Shown here piece after piece: positions 16,898 to 25,025 of a stretch of DNA of 64,000 nucleotides (the first letter of the stretch is position 1; each line of letters starts with the position of its first letter). Where the stretch lies: contig NZ_MDDR01000005.1 in the NCBI RefSeq assembly GCF_001870435.1, forward strand, positions 295,283 to 359,282. Direction: 5' to 3'. Origin of the DNA: Pseudomonas costantinii (lineage in GTDB: Bacteria > Pseudomonadota > Gammaproteobacteria > Pseudomonadales > Pseudomonadaceae). The translations under genes were made by a program, and so were the position numbers. A model generated the notes under the pieces. It was not told the origin of the DNA. It made no database searches and saw only the letters and a list, made by a program, of their open reading frames with translations.

Positions 16898-18541
16898 TCA
16901 ATGTTTGGCAGGGGTCTTGAGGCCCTGCGCCAATTCCACCAATTGCACGAACTCGTTGCGCAACCCAAACGGGTCATCCCCTCGCGCCGAGCGGGCCAGT
17001 GCGGCGGTGTCCTGCAAACTCATGCTGCCAGTGTAGCGGCCATCGCCTTTGAGCTGTTGAGCGAAGGCAGCCACTGCCGCCGAGAAACGCAGGTCGTCGC
17101 TTGCCTTGGTGGACTCGTTGCTGATGGGCCGCTCAATCAGTTGACTCTCACCCCCCGCCGCAGGCTTGTAGCGCACCCGCAACATCGCCAGCTCAGCGGA
17201 TGTGCTTTCAACCGCAGGCGCGGCGGCGTAACGCAACGGCTCCAACCACCCCTGCTCGCCCTTCGGCACAATTTCGTACAACGCGGTGACCGTATGCCCT
17301 GCACCGATTTCACCGGCGTCGACTTTGTCGTTGTTGAAATCCTCACGCTTCAAGGCGCGATTTTCATAGCCCAGCAGGCGATATTCGCTGACGCGTGCCG
17401 GGTTGAACTCCACCTGCAATTTCACATCCCGCGCCACCACCGTCAGGGTCGAGCTGAGTTGGTCCACCAGCACCTTGCGCGCTTCGCGCAGGTTATCGAT
17501 GTAGGCGTAGTTGCCGTCGCCCGCGTCGGCCAGTTGCTCCATCAGGTGTTCGTTGTAGTTATCCACACCAAACCCCAGGGTGGTCAGGGATACACCGCTT
17601 TTGCGCTGCTCGACGGCCATTTGCTTGAGGCTGTCGAAGTCGCTGATGCCCACGTTGAAGTCACCGTCGGTGGCCAGCAGGATGCGGTTGATGCCCTTGT
17701 CGATGAAACCTGCGCGGGCCATCTGGTAGGCCAGTTCGATGCCGGAAGCGCCCGCAGTTGAGCCGCCGGCGGTGAGTTGGTCAATAGCGTTGCGGATCTT
17801 CGTCTTGTCGCGACCGGAAGTGGGTTTGAGCACCACACGGGACTCACCGGCGTAGACCACCAGCGACACACGGTCCTGAGTCCGCAACTGGTCTACCAGC
17901 AATTTCAGGGTGCTTTTCACCAACGGCAAGCCTTCGCGGCGGTCCATGGAGCCGGACACATCCACCAAGAACACCAGGTTGGCCGGCGCCAGGTCCGCCA
18001 CGGCGCGGTCGGACGCTTTGATGCCGATGCGCAGCAGTTGGGTGTGCGGGTTCCAGGGTGTGGCGGCGACTTCGGTGGTCACGCCAAAAGGCGAACCATC
18101 GGTGGGCAATGCGTAGTTGTAAGGGAAGTAATTGACCATTTCCTCCAGTCGCACAGCCCCCTCAGGCGGCAAGCTGCCTTGGTTGAGGAAACGTCTTACA
18201 TTGGCATAACTGCCGGTGTCGACGTCGACGCTGAAGGTGGAGACGGGAGTTTCGGCGACGCGATGCACCGGGTTGTCCGGCAGGTTTTCGTATTGCTCGC
18301 GCGGCTCGCTGCGGTACGCCATCGCCGCCGAGTCCTGCATCACCAAGCCCGTGGCCATGGGTGCAGGCAAGGCCATGCGTTTGCTGAGCGCAGGGTAGCT
18401 TTTCAGCTCGGAAACAGGGGCTGCTTCGACAGGCTTTTCCACATCACGGGAGGAAGGCAACCCACAACCCGCCAGCGCTACCAGCAAGGTAACGGCGAAG
18501 CCCTGGGCAGCAGGACGCACGTGCAGAAGAGGACGGGACAT
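16898..18541 (-). CDS. VWA-domain lipoprotein (YfbK-like, DUF3520)
   Basis: A 547-residue exported lipoprotein. The signal ends in a lipobox LAGC around residue 28. A YfbK-type N-terminal segment (about 80-160) is followed by a von Willebrand A domain (about 175-350) with the metal-site motif DVSGS in VFLVDVSGSMDRR, then DUF3520 (about 360-540). The start MSRPLLHVRPAAQ is preferred to an ATG 33 nt upstream because GAGG precedes it and it makes a proper signal. It is the first gene of an operon with an ECF sigma and putative anti-sigma; a role in envelope sensing is inferred. The ligand is unknown. Confidence 0.85.
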   Translation of the reverse strand: MSRPLLHVRPAAQGFAVTLLVALAGCGLPSSRDVEKPVEAAPVSELKSYPALSKRMALPAPMATGLVMQDSAAMAYRSEPREQYENLPDNPVHRVAETPVSTFSVDVDTGSYANVRRFLNQGSLPPEGAVRLEEMVNYFPYNYALPTDGSPFGVTTEVAATPWNPHTQLLRIGIKASDRAVADLAPANLVFLVDVSGSMDRREGLPLVKSTLKLLVDQLRTQDRVSLVVYAGESRVVLKPTSGRDKTKIRNAIDQLTAGGSTAGASGIELAYQMARAGFIDKGINRILLATDGDFNVGISDFDSLKQMAVEQRKSGVSLTTLGFGVDNYNEHLMEQLADAGDGNYAYIDNLREARKVLVDQLSSTLTVVARDVKLQVEFNPARVSEYRLLGYENRALKREDFNNDKVDAGEIGAGHTVTALYEIVPKGEQGWLEPLRYAAAPAVESTSAELAMLRVRYKPAAGGESQLIERPISNESTKASDDLRFSAAVAAFAQQLKGDGRYTGSMSLQDTAALARSARGDDPFGLRNEFVQLVELAQGLKTPAKH

Positions 18542-18977
18542 TGGCTTAACCTCGTGTGTGAATAATCCGTTCACAAGGTCAGACGCAAGGCTTCAGGGAT
18601 TCGGGTTAAAGACCGGTGTTTGTGGATAGGTCGAAACGGGCTACAACTGGCAATTCAACCGACTGACGCCCATCCAGCAGCGACGGGGTTAAGTGATTAA
18701 ATTAAACATTTCGTCTATAAAAAACATCAACTTCAACACCTTATAAACTTCATACGCAAGACTTACGCAGTCACATATCGACCTTTGGAAATCTATTCTC
18801 ACACTGGCAGTTTTGCACTTAGCAACATGGAGTTTGCGGATTCGTTCAAGAAAGGAAAAGTGCAATGACCCACTGAGAGTTACCACATTGAGAATAGATT
18901 CCAGACCCTCTTTTTATCCCCTCCATCCGCATGCCGCCCAACAGACTCGGCACTCCTCCCGCCCCTCACCTTTACAG
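18542..18977. other. AT-rich intergenic region between the VWA and protease genes
   Basis: From about 18690 to 18890 the base composition is clearly poorer in G+C than its surroundings. It holds the VWA operon promoter and the 5' region of the damaged protease gene. An AAGGAAAAG with an ATG 6 nt downstream (18865) opens a frame closed after three codons, perhaps a decayed original start of the protease. I see no intact gene. Confidence 0.5.
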
Positions 18978-20347
18978 ATGATCTTCCGACCGCTCTTTCA
19001 ACCTTTCATCCGGCACCGCTTTGTGCGTCCAGCTCAACAGCAATACAACCAACAGAATCGCCGCTGGGACGCCCCCGCTACAGGCAACCGCACCGCAAGC
19101 AGCGGTTACTATGACGCTACTCAGCGCTCGGACGATCCGCATATAAGCAAGATCAACAAGCAGTCTTTTGATAAACAACGGGCAGTTGAGCAACTCACAC
19201 AAGGCACGAGTAAATGGCAGGACTGGAACCGAAATGGCAAGACAGAGATTTCCTACCACTTCAAAAACGACCGAGATGGCAGTTTTAACGAAACGCAAAA
19301 ACAAGAAGCCCGACGCTCCATCCAATCCTGGAGTGATGTGGCTAACCTGGCCTTCACTGAAAACGGCCGCCTGGCAGAGGGACGATTGTCCTTCCGGATT
19401 TCTAACAACGAAACCGCTGCCCAAGGTTTCTATCCCAGCCCCAATGCCGATGGCGGCGATACCGTTTACAACCCAAGTTTTGTCGCGCGCCCGGTGATAA
19501 CCCACGAAATCGGTCACACCCTCGGCCTGACGCATCCGGGTCACTACAACGGCCAAGCTTCAGAGGAGCAGCGTGTCTACGCACAGGACTCGAAGCCCAT
19601 ACCGTCATGAGCTATTTCGAGGCTCAAGGCAGCGGCAAACTGCTTGGGGAACGACCGAAAGCCCCCATGATGGATGACATCAGCGCCGTTCAAAACATGT
19701 ACGGCGCCAATCATCAAACCCGTCGAGAAAACAACACCTACGGTTTCAACGCCAATAGCGGAAGGGACTACTACTCCCTAAAAAACCACCTTGATACCGC
19801 CGCCTTTTGCATATGGGACGGCGCCGGTAACGACACCCTGGATGTCTCGGGTTACGGCAACAACCAAGTCATCAACCTCAGGGCTGGCTCGTTCTCCGAT
19901 GTCGGTGGCTTGCAAGGTAATGTCTCGATCGCCCGGAATTGCCTCATCGAAAATGCCATTGGCGGCTCCGGCCACGATGCACTGATCGGTAACGACGCCG
20001 ATAACCGGCTCACGGGCGGGGGTGGCGCCGATCGGTTGCGTGGCGGCAGAGGCGCCGACACGTTCGTCTACAACCGCGCCAGCGACTCAGCCCCTGCAGC
20101 CCCGGACGAAATCATGGATTTCACCAGCGGCATCGACAAAATTGATCTGCGCGCAATAGAGAAAGAAGCCAATACACACCTCACCCTCGTGACTGAATTC
20201 ACCGGGCGTGCTGGAGAGACAATCGTGAGTTACAACCCGCAAACCTATCGCTACTTCGTCGCCATAGACCTGACGGGCAACCGCAACCCGGACTTCCTGG
20301 TGAACAGCACGCAAGTGATCAAGCCCAAGGATATTTTTGTGAACTGA
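18978..20347 (+). pseudogene. Serralysin-type (M10) metalloprotease with RTX repeats, frameshifted
   Basis: Two frames together encode an AprA-like secreted protease. The first (to 19610) holds the zinc motif HEIGHTLGLTH. The second (19607-20347) begins at the Met-turn MSYFEAQGSG and continues with the serralysin domain, RTX-type glycine repeats (GGSGHDALIGNDADNRLTGG) and a C-terminal secretion region. One T appears missing near 19600: restoring it gives KPYTVMSYF. The halves overlap as ATGA, so reinitiation is conceivable, but zinc site and Met-turn would be on separate chains. The start is uncertain; 18978 is the first in-frame ATG and has no good ribosome site. No cognate AprDEF exporter is in the window. 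Confidence 0.8.
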
Positions 20348-20357
20348 GGGTGTAGAA

Positions 20358-20388
20358 AGCCTTTGCTGACATGTGGTCAGCAAAGGCT
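20358..20388. terminator. Convergent stem-loop after the protease gene
   Basis: Perfect 13-bp arms AGCCTTTGCTGAC and GTCAGCAAAGGCT with a 5-nt loop, between the stop codons of the protease and the DUF799 lipoprotein. T-runs are short, so it is a probable bidirectional terminator. Confidence 0.7.
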
Positions 20389-20399
20389 GTTTCGACAAA

Positions 20400-21050
20400 T
20401 CAATCCGTACCGTACTTCGGATTACGCGGACCATACAGGATCCCGGTGCGTTGCCCCGCTGACAGCAGGCGCGCACTGGTGATACCGGCAATCGGATGCG
20501 CCGCATCGGTGGAGCTGTTGATCACCTGCTTGACCGCCGCCGAGATCAACATGCCCACCAGGCCACCATTGTTGTTATTGCCTTCTTCGCTGGAAGCCCG
20601 TGCAGAACCGGTCCACAGGGTGGTGCCGGTACGCAGGTCTACCAGTTTGGCCGAGGCCGTCACGGCAGTGTCGCTGGAGATCAGCATGTACTTGGTGCCG
20701 TACTCGCTGACGGTGATGTACAGCGCCGCATCCGCACCAAAGATGTCATGCAGCTTGCCCGGCGCCACAGCCTGAATATCGTTGGCGGTAGTCAGGCCGT
20801 TCTGGCGGAAGGTTTCGTCCACCAAGGCAATCGGCAACACGTAGTAACCGGCTTCGGCCAACGGGTAGGTGACCTGGGAAACCATGCTGTACGACGCCTG
20901 CACTTCCGGCGATTCGTTGACCGGCGGCAGTACCAGGATCGACTTCGGTCGCGACTGCTTGTACGCCGTGTAGTCGATGGTCTTGGGGGCCGCGCAACCG
21001 CCGAGCAAGGCCAGGGCCAGCAAGGCACCAGTGAGTTTTAATAGGCTCAT
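20400..21050 (-). CDS. DUF799 (GNA1162-family) lipoprotein
   Basis: A 216-residue lipoprotein with signal MSLLKLTGALLALALLGGC and lipid-attachment Cys at 19. The mature domain has the DUF799/GNA1162 pattern (SRPKSILVLPPVNESPEVQA near its start; SSDTAVTASAKLVDLRTGT, then LWTGSARASS later). The family lies with CsgG-like and DUF4810 proteins in many proteobacteria, including the NMB1162-1164 genes of Neisseria. The start overlaps the DUF4810 stop by ATGA. The structure of the family resembles TolB N-terminal or CsgG-like folds; function is not known. Confidence 0.82.
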   Translation of the reverse strand: MSLLKLTGALLALALLGGCAAPKTIDYTAYKQSRPKSILVLPPVNESPEVQASYSMVSQVTYPLAEAGYYVLPIALVDETFRQNGLTTANDIQAVAPGKLHDIFGADAALYITVSEYGTKYMLISSDTAVTASAKLVDLRTGTTLWTGSARASSEEGNNNNGGLVGMLISAAVKQVINSSTDAAHPIAGITSARLLSAGQRTGILYGPRNPKYGTD

Positions 21051-21409
21051 TTAGTGGCGACTCCGGTCTTGGCGTTTTTCAACAGAAAGTCCATGTACGA
21101 GGCGGACTCAGGGAACAATGCCTTCTCGGTACGGAACTCCTGCACCATCTGGTCATCCTTGCCCATGCTCAGGTACAGCATGCCCAGGTGGGCGTGGTAC
21201 CCCGGAGGCGCCTTGCGGCCACTGGCGTTGATCTTTTGCAGATCGCGCTCCAGAGCCTCGACCTGCGCTTCCTTCGGCTCGCCCTTGAAGTACTCGTAAA
21301 CCTGCGGTTGGTAGCTTTCCCATTGATACAGGGGTTGGGGCGCCGTGTGGCACCCGGCGACCGTCGCGATTGTTGTCAGCATCAGCGCCAACTTCACTGC
21401 CTTGCTCAT
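21047..21409 (-). CDS. DUF4810 lipoprotein
   Basis: A 120-residue lipoprotein. The signal MSKAVKLALMLTTIATVAGC puts the lipid Cys at 20. The mature part, beginning HTAPQPLYQWESYQPQVYEY, is the DUF4810 signature and ends in a helical region with a TPR-like look (PPGYHAHLGMLYLSMGKDDQ). It sits between the CsgG-like gene (29-nt gap) and the DUF799 gene (4-nt overlap). The three are a conserved module whose joint role at the outer membrane is undefined. Confidence 0.82.
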   Translation of the reverse strand: MSKAVKLALMLTTIATVAGCHTAPQPLYQWESYQPQVYEYFKGEPKEAQVEALERDLQKINASGRKAPPGYHAHLGMLYLSMGKDDQMVQEFRTEKALFPESASYMDFLLKNAKTGVATK

Positions 21410-21438
21410 CCGTGTACTGCTCCTTGAGGTGTTGCTGA

Positions 21439-22119
21439 TCAGTTACGCGGGTTCCAGGCGCCGGCGTTGATGCCGTCGACGAGGCGGTTGATCGCTTCGC
21501 GCATGGCCAGGTCCAGGACCTTGCCATTGAGGGTGGAGTCGTAGCTGGCGGTGCCGCCGAAGCCCACGATTTCACGGTTGGACAGGGCGTATTCACCGGC
21601 GCCCTGGGTGGAATACACCACTTCGGAAGTACTGATGTTGACGATATTCAGCGCGACTTTGGCGTAAGCCACCTGGGTCTTGCCACGGCCGAGGATGCCG
21701 AACAGCTGGCGGTCGCCGGTTTCTTTACGGCCGAATTCGGTCACGTCGCCAGTTACCACAAAATCAGCGCCTTTGAGCTTTTGCACGGTGCCTTTGATCG
21801 CGGCTTCCTGGGAGATTTCGCCCATGTTGTCGCGGTCCAGCACGCTGAAGCGGTTGGTCTGCTGCAGGTGGGTGATCAGGATCGTCTTGGCCTGGCCACC
21901 GAGGCGGTCGACGCCGTCGGAGAAGATGCCGCGCATGTAGCTGGAGCGGTTATCGAACTTGCCCACGGCAATCGGCACGCGTACGCCGGAATAAGCGACA
22001 TTGGCGCTGGCGACTTGCTCCACCGGCATGGCGCGATTGCTCTCCGTGGCACAACCGGCCACGGTCAGCAGCGCTGCGGCGGTGAGGCCCGACAGCAGGA
22101 TTTTGGACAGTGTTTTCAC
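21439..22119 (-). CDS. CsgG/HfaB-family lipoprotein
   Basis: A 226-residue lipoprotein with signal MKTLSKILLSGLTAAALLTV and lipobox VAGC (Cys 23). The CsgG domain spans about residues 45-215 (VPIAVGKFDNRSSYMRGIFS, LITHLQQTNRFSVLDRDNMG). CsgG forms the curli secretion pore in other bacteria. No curli subunit genes are present, so here it probably serves a different envelope role with its DUF4810 and DUF799 partners. It follows the lipoprotein gene at 22161 by 41 nt in one operon. Confidence 0.85.
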   Translation of the reverse strand: MKTLSKILLSGLTAAALLTVAGCATESNRAMPVEQVASANVAYSGVRVPIAVGKFDNRSSYMRGIFSDGVDRLGGQAKTILITHLQQTNRFSVLDRDNMGEISQEAAIKGTVQKLKGADFVVTGDVTEFGRKETGDRQLFGILGRGKTQVAYAKVALNIVNISTSEVVYSTQGAGEYALSNREIVGFGGTASYDSTLNGKVLDLAMREAINRLVDGINAGAWNPRN

Positions 22120-22160
22120 GTAGTGCTCCTGGGGTGAGAGATCTGTTGCGGCAGATGAAA

Positions 22161-22742
22161 CTAGCGGGATGGAATGTTGCGTAAATCATCGACGATAAAG
22201 CGGCTCAACAGCCCCGTGTAGAAGCCCTCGACGTTGGAGTTGCCGCTGCGGGTAAGAATCCCGCCGACCGTCTTGAGGTTCTGCCAATTCCCCGCGCCCC
22301 CTGCAGGCATCAGACCTTCACGCGCCTGGGCAAAGTGCAAGACTTCGGCGTTGCCTTTCCTGACTTTGACCTTGTAGTTGAAGTCGACACCGACCAGGTA
22401 TTTGTTGTCTTCGATAAGCGTGCTGATCAAAGCACCCTGGGTGTCCTGAATACGCCGCGCGTAGATGACATCCACATCCAGGATGTAGTCAGCGGAAGCT
22501 TTGCTGGTGGCATAGCGCTTGGCCTTGAGCAGACGGTCCACCAAATCGATACCCAATTGCTGGCGAACTTTGTCATCCGGCAAAAAGCGCTCGTTCTGCC
22601 CCTTAACATCAACGTCAAAAGTGTCGAGCCAGTAGGTAGCAGTCTTGGGAATGGTGACCGGCGCCGGGGAGATGTAGTAATCCGGCTTGGAGGCGCAGCC
22701 TGCCATTAGGCAGACGGCAAGGAATACGGCAAACGCGCGCAT
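22161..22742 (-). CDS. Lipoprotein of unknown function, first gene of the CsgG operon
   Basis: A 193-residue lipoprotein beginning MRAFAVFLAVCLMAGCASKP (lipid Cys 16). The start at 22742 was chosen over a longer frame because it gives a clean lipoprotein signal and has AGGGA upstream. The mature region contains KTATYWLDTFDVDVKGQNER and ASADYILDVDVIYARRIQDT, a pattern of TolB- or GNA1162-like small-domain lipoproteins, but I do not assign a family. It is divergent from the lipoprotein gene at 22915, across about 170 nt of shared regulatory DNA. Confidence 0.7.
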   Translation of the reverse strand: MRAFAVFLAVCLMAGCASKPDYYISPAPVTIPKTATYWLDTFDVDVKGQNERFLPDDKVRQQLGIDLVDRLLKAKRYATSKASADYILDVDVIYARRIQDTQGALISTLIEDNKYLVGVDFNYKVKVRKGNAEVLHFAQAREGLMPAGGAGNWQNLKTVGGILTRSGNSNVEGFYTGLLSRFIVDDLRNIPSR

Positions 22743-22914
22743 GTCTGATTTCGTCCCTGAAAAGTATCGTGTTTTAAACAACCGCGGCATTTTACGGGGT
22801 TGAGAGGGCTTCTCAAGTTGTTTCGGTGACCGCTGTGCCGTAACGCACACACCTCAAGTTATGCGCCGCCCGGTCGAGACACTGGCTTGATTCGCTCATT
22901 AATAGGGAAATAGT

Positions 22915-23526
22915 GTGTTGAAAAGCCTCTACCGCGCTGCGGCCCTGGTCGCTGCGCTGTCGATGACAGGATGCGTGTCCTACACCGTCACCGGCCCCAT
23001 CGGCGCCCCGCTCCAACCCGCGTCAGTCAGCAGCCCGCGCAGCGCGCAAATCGCCGATGTGACGGTGAACGCCGCCGACGTCAACGATGCCAACAAAACC
23101 GCGATCAGCCGCTCGCTCACGGTCCAGCTCAACCAGTACGTGCGCACGGCGGGCTACTTCAAGCAGGTCACCGAGTACCCGGTGCGGCTAGAAGAAAACG
23201 ACGTATCGCTCAAATTCAACATGACGTCCCTCAAGGGCCATCGTGGCGTGCACCCTGCCTACGTGCCCGGTGCGCTGCTAACGCTGACAATCTGGATCTG
23301 GGTCAACGGCCCGATTTTCGTCGACACCTTCGACGTGGCCGGCGACCTGGTGATCGTCGACCGCGACGGCAAGGAACTGGCGAGCGCCAAGCAAGAGGTC
23401 AAGTTTGAACGCAACGTGGGCCTCTACGGCCGTGAATACTGGGCCCCAACCATGGGCGCCAAACAGTTGAACGAACTGGTCGCACAACTGCTCGACAACG
23501 CCACCGCCAAACTGGCCAAACCGTAA
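22915..23526 (+). CDS. Lipoprotein of unknown function
   Basis: A 203-residue lipoprotein. GTG start; signal MLKSLYRAAALVAALSMTGC with the lipid Cys near 20. The domain includes SAQIADVTVNAADVNDANKT and ends with NELVAQLLDNATAKLAKP. A hydrophobic stretch near 125-140 (YVPGALLTLTIWIWVNGPIF) may be a membrane-contacting helix. It is followed after 16 nt by another lipoprotein gene of similar length and a related layout (small beta-sheet domain with a hydrophobic insert), so the two probably form one operon and may be paralogues. Function unknown. Confidence 0.7.
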   Translation: MLKSLYRAAALVAALSMTGCVSYTVTGPIGAPLQPASVSSPRSAQIADVTVNAADVNDANKTAISRSLTVQLNQYVRTAGYFKQVTEYPVRLEENDVSLKFNMTSLKGHRGVHPAYVPGALLTLTIWIWVNGPIFVDTFDVAGDLVIVDRDGKELASAKQEVKFERNVGLYGREYWAPTMGAKQLNELVAQLLDNATAKLAKP

Positions 23527-23542
23527 ATTCAAGGAGCACCAC

Positions 23543-24130
23543 ATGAAAGGACTGATCAAGCACAGCGTGGTACTGGCAGCGTTATTGTTGGGCGGTTGCG
23601 TGTCCTACTCGCAACACGAACTGCCACCGGTACAAACCTGGCCGCCGACCGCCAACGCGCCAGCGCAAAAACCCACGGCGTACGTGCGCACCACAGCGTT
23701 GAACCAGGTCAACAGCGGCCCCGGCAACACCGCCCCCGGCGCCCCCGCCGCCTTGTGGGAAAAAGCGGTGGCTGACTCGTTCCGTCAGTCCAACCGCTTC
23801 TCGCGGGTGAGCACTGACAAGGTCGACTCGGACATCTACGCCGAAGCCACGCTGTACAACAACGAACAGTTCAGCATGGCCTCGGCGATCATCACTGGCG
23901 TCACGTTCTTCATCATCCCATCCACGGCGAAGAACACCTTCACCCTGCAGACCGTGTTCAAGGACAAGGACGGTAAAGAGTTGGGCCGGGTCAGCAAAAG
24001 CGAATCCGTGCGCACCTGGATGCACCTGGTGCTGATCGTGGGCATCCCGTTCCAGACGGACACGCGGCAAGTGGTTGAAGCACTGACGCGCAGCACGCTG
24101 GATGAGGCCGTGCAACGCAAGTTGCTTTGA
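23543..24130 (+). CDS. Lipoprotein of unknown function, paired with the preceding gene
   Basis: A 195-residue lipoprotein with signal MKGLIKHSVVLAALLLGGC and lipid Cys 19. A Pro-rich linker (about 25-55) leads to a domain with ALWEKAVADSFRQSNRFSRV, resembling the helix of ABC-2/PqiC- or LptE-like small lipoproteins that bind other envelope proteins. A hydrophobic insert ASAIITGVTFFIIPSTAKN lies near 112-130, comparable with that of the upstream gene. AAGGAGC precedes the ATG. Function unknown. Confidence 0.7.
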   Translation: MKGLIKHSVVLAALLLGGCVSYSQHELPPVQTWPPTANAPAQKPTAYVRTTALNQVNSGPGNTAPGAPAALWEKAVADSFRQSNRFSRVSTDKVDSDIYAEATLYNNEQFSMASAIITGVTFFIIPSTAKNTFTLQTVFKDKDGKELGRVSKSESVRTWMHLVLIVGIPFQTDTRQVVEALTRSTLDEAVQRKLL

Positions 24131-24172
24131 TAGTCACTCGGTAGGCGCCGGCGAGCCGACGCCCACCTTCCC

Positions 24173-24385
24173 TTAATCGACAGCAACCGTTACCGCCACC
24201 GAATACGTCACGGGGTTGTCCCCTGCGCCGCCCTTGGTGCGGAACGTCAGGCTGGCTTGTTGGTCATTGGTAACCAGCGGAACCACCGGCTTCGAGAAGT
24301 TTTGCTCGGCTAGCCGATGGCTGCTGCAACCGGCCATTAACACAGCGAACGCCATGGCTACGGGGAACGCGAAAGTGGCTCTCAT
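24173..24385 (-). CDS. Small lipoprotein of unknown function
   Basis: A 70-residue lipoprotein beginning MRATFAFPVAMAFAVLMAGC (lipid Cys 20). The mature part is 50 residues with no recognised domain. The start at 24385 is preferred to a longer frame because it gives a proper signal peptide. It lies between the lipoprotein pair and pgaD; it is co-directional with pgaD but 155 nt away, so it may be outside the pga operon. Confidence 0.6.
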   Translation of the reverse strand: MRATFAFPVAMAFAVLMAGCSSHRLAEQNFSKPVVPLVTNDQQASLTFRTKGGAGDNPVTYSVAVTVAVD

Positions 24386-24540
24386 AAGAGTCCCGAGAAT
24401 GAACAAGCGGGATTCAGGGCCAGCACAGCGCCCGGCCCGATAAGGGCCTTTGCATGGCATTGGCTAGATGCTGGCCAAAATGGTCGGTTCGCCCCTGATG
24501 GCATTCAAGTGCAAGGATCGCCACAGAAACCCGAGGGCAT

Positions 24541-25023
24541 TCAGCCAATGTCTTTGTCTTTTCCCGGTCCCGGCACCAAGGTCAGCCCCGGGTGCTCCAC
24601 ATCGCGGGAAACATGCGATTTCACGCCCTCCACGCCGCCCTCTTCGTCGTTGTGGATGACCAACACACCGGGTCGGCGCAACTGCTCCAGTTCGCCGTCC
24701 CCCAACTTGAAGCTTTCACTCAGGTGCTTATCGCTGAGCGCATTGGCCTCGGCGCGGCGCTGGGCGAACTTGCGGCCGCGGTGTTGTTGATAACGTGCCC
24801 AACTGATCAGGATCACTGCATTGAACAAGGCAATCCACAGGTACACCTGCAAGGTGTTGAGCGCCGAAAAAATCGGCGCGTCCAGGCGTGGGCCGCCATG
24901 GGTTTCAAGCATCGCGGTAATCCCGCGGGCCAGCAGCCAGATCAGCCCGCCCCAGGCCAGCAGCGTCAGCAGTACATCGATGATCCACATCACTGAGTTT
25001 TGGCGAGTTCTGACCAGTTTCAT
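24541..25023 (-). CDS. pgaD: PgaD, accessory subunit of PGA synthase
   Basis: A 160-residue inner-membrane protein with two hydrophobic segments (about 12-33 and 53-75; IIDVLLTLLAWGGLIWLLA and LQVYLWIALFNAVILISWA) and a cytoplasmic tail. It supports PgaC in polymerising poly-beta-1,6-N-acetylglucosamine, and in E. coli c-di-GMP binds at the PgaC-PgaD interface. The ATG at 25023 is preferred to a GTG at 25029: GGAGG sits 7 nt before the ATG but only 1 nt before the GTG. Fourth gene of the operon. Confidence 0.88.
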   Translation of the reverse strand: MKLVRTRQNSVMWIIDVLLTLLAWGGLIWLLARGITAMLETHGGPRLDAPIFSALNTLQVYLWIALFNAVILISWARYQQHRGRKFAQRRAEANALSDKHLSESFKLGDGELEQLRRPGVLVIHNDEEGGVEGVKSHVSRDVEHPGLTLVPGPGKDKDIG

Positions 25024-25025
25024 GG

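Noticed and set aside
20400..22119. The CsgG-like gene as part of a curli operon
   Set aside because: No CsgA/CsgB-like repeats or other curli genes are in the window; partners are DUF4810 and DUF799.
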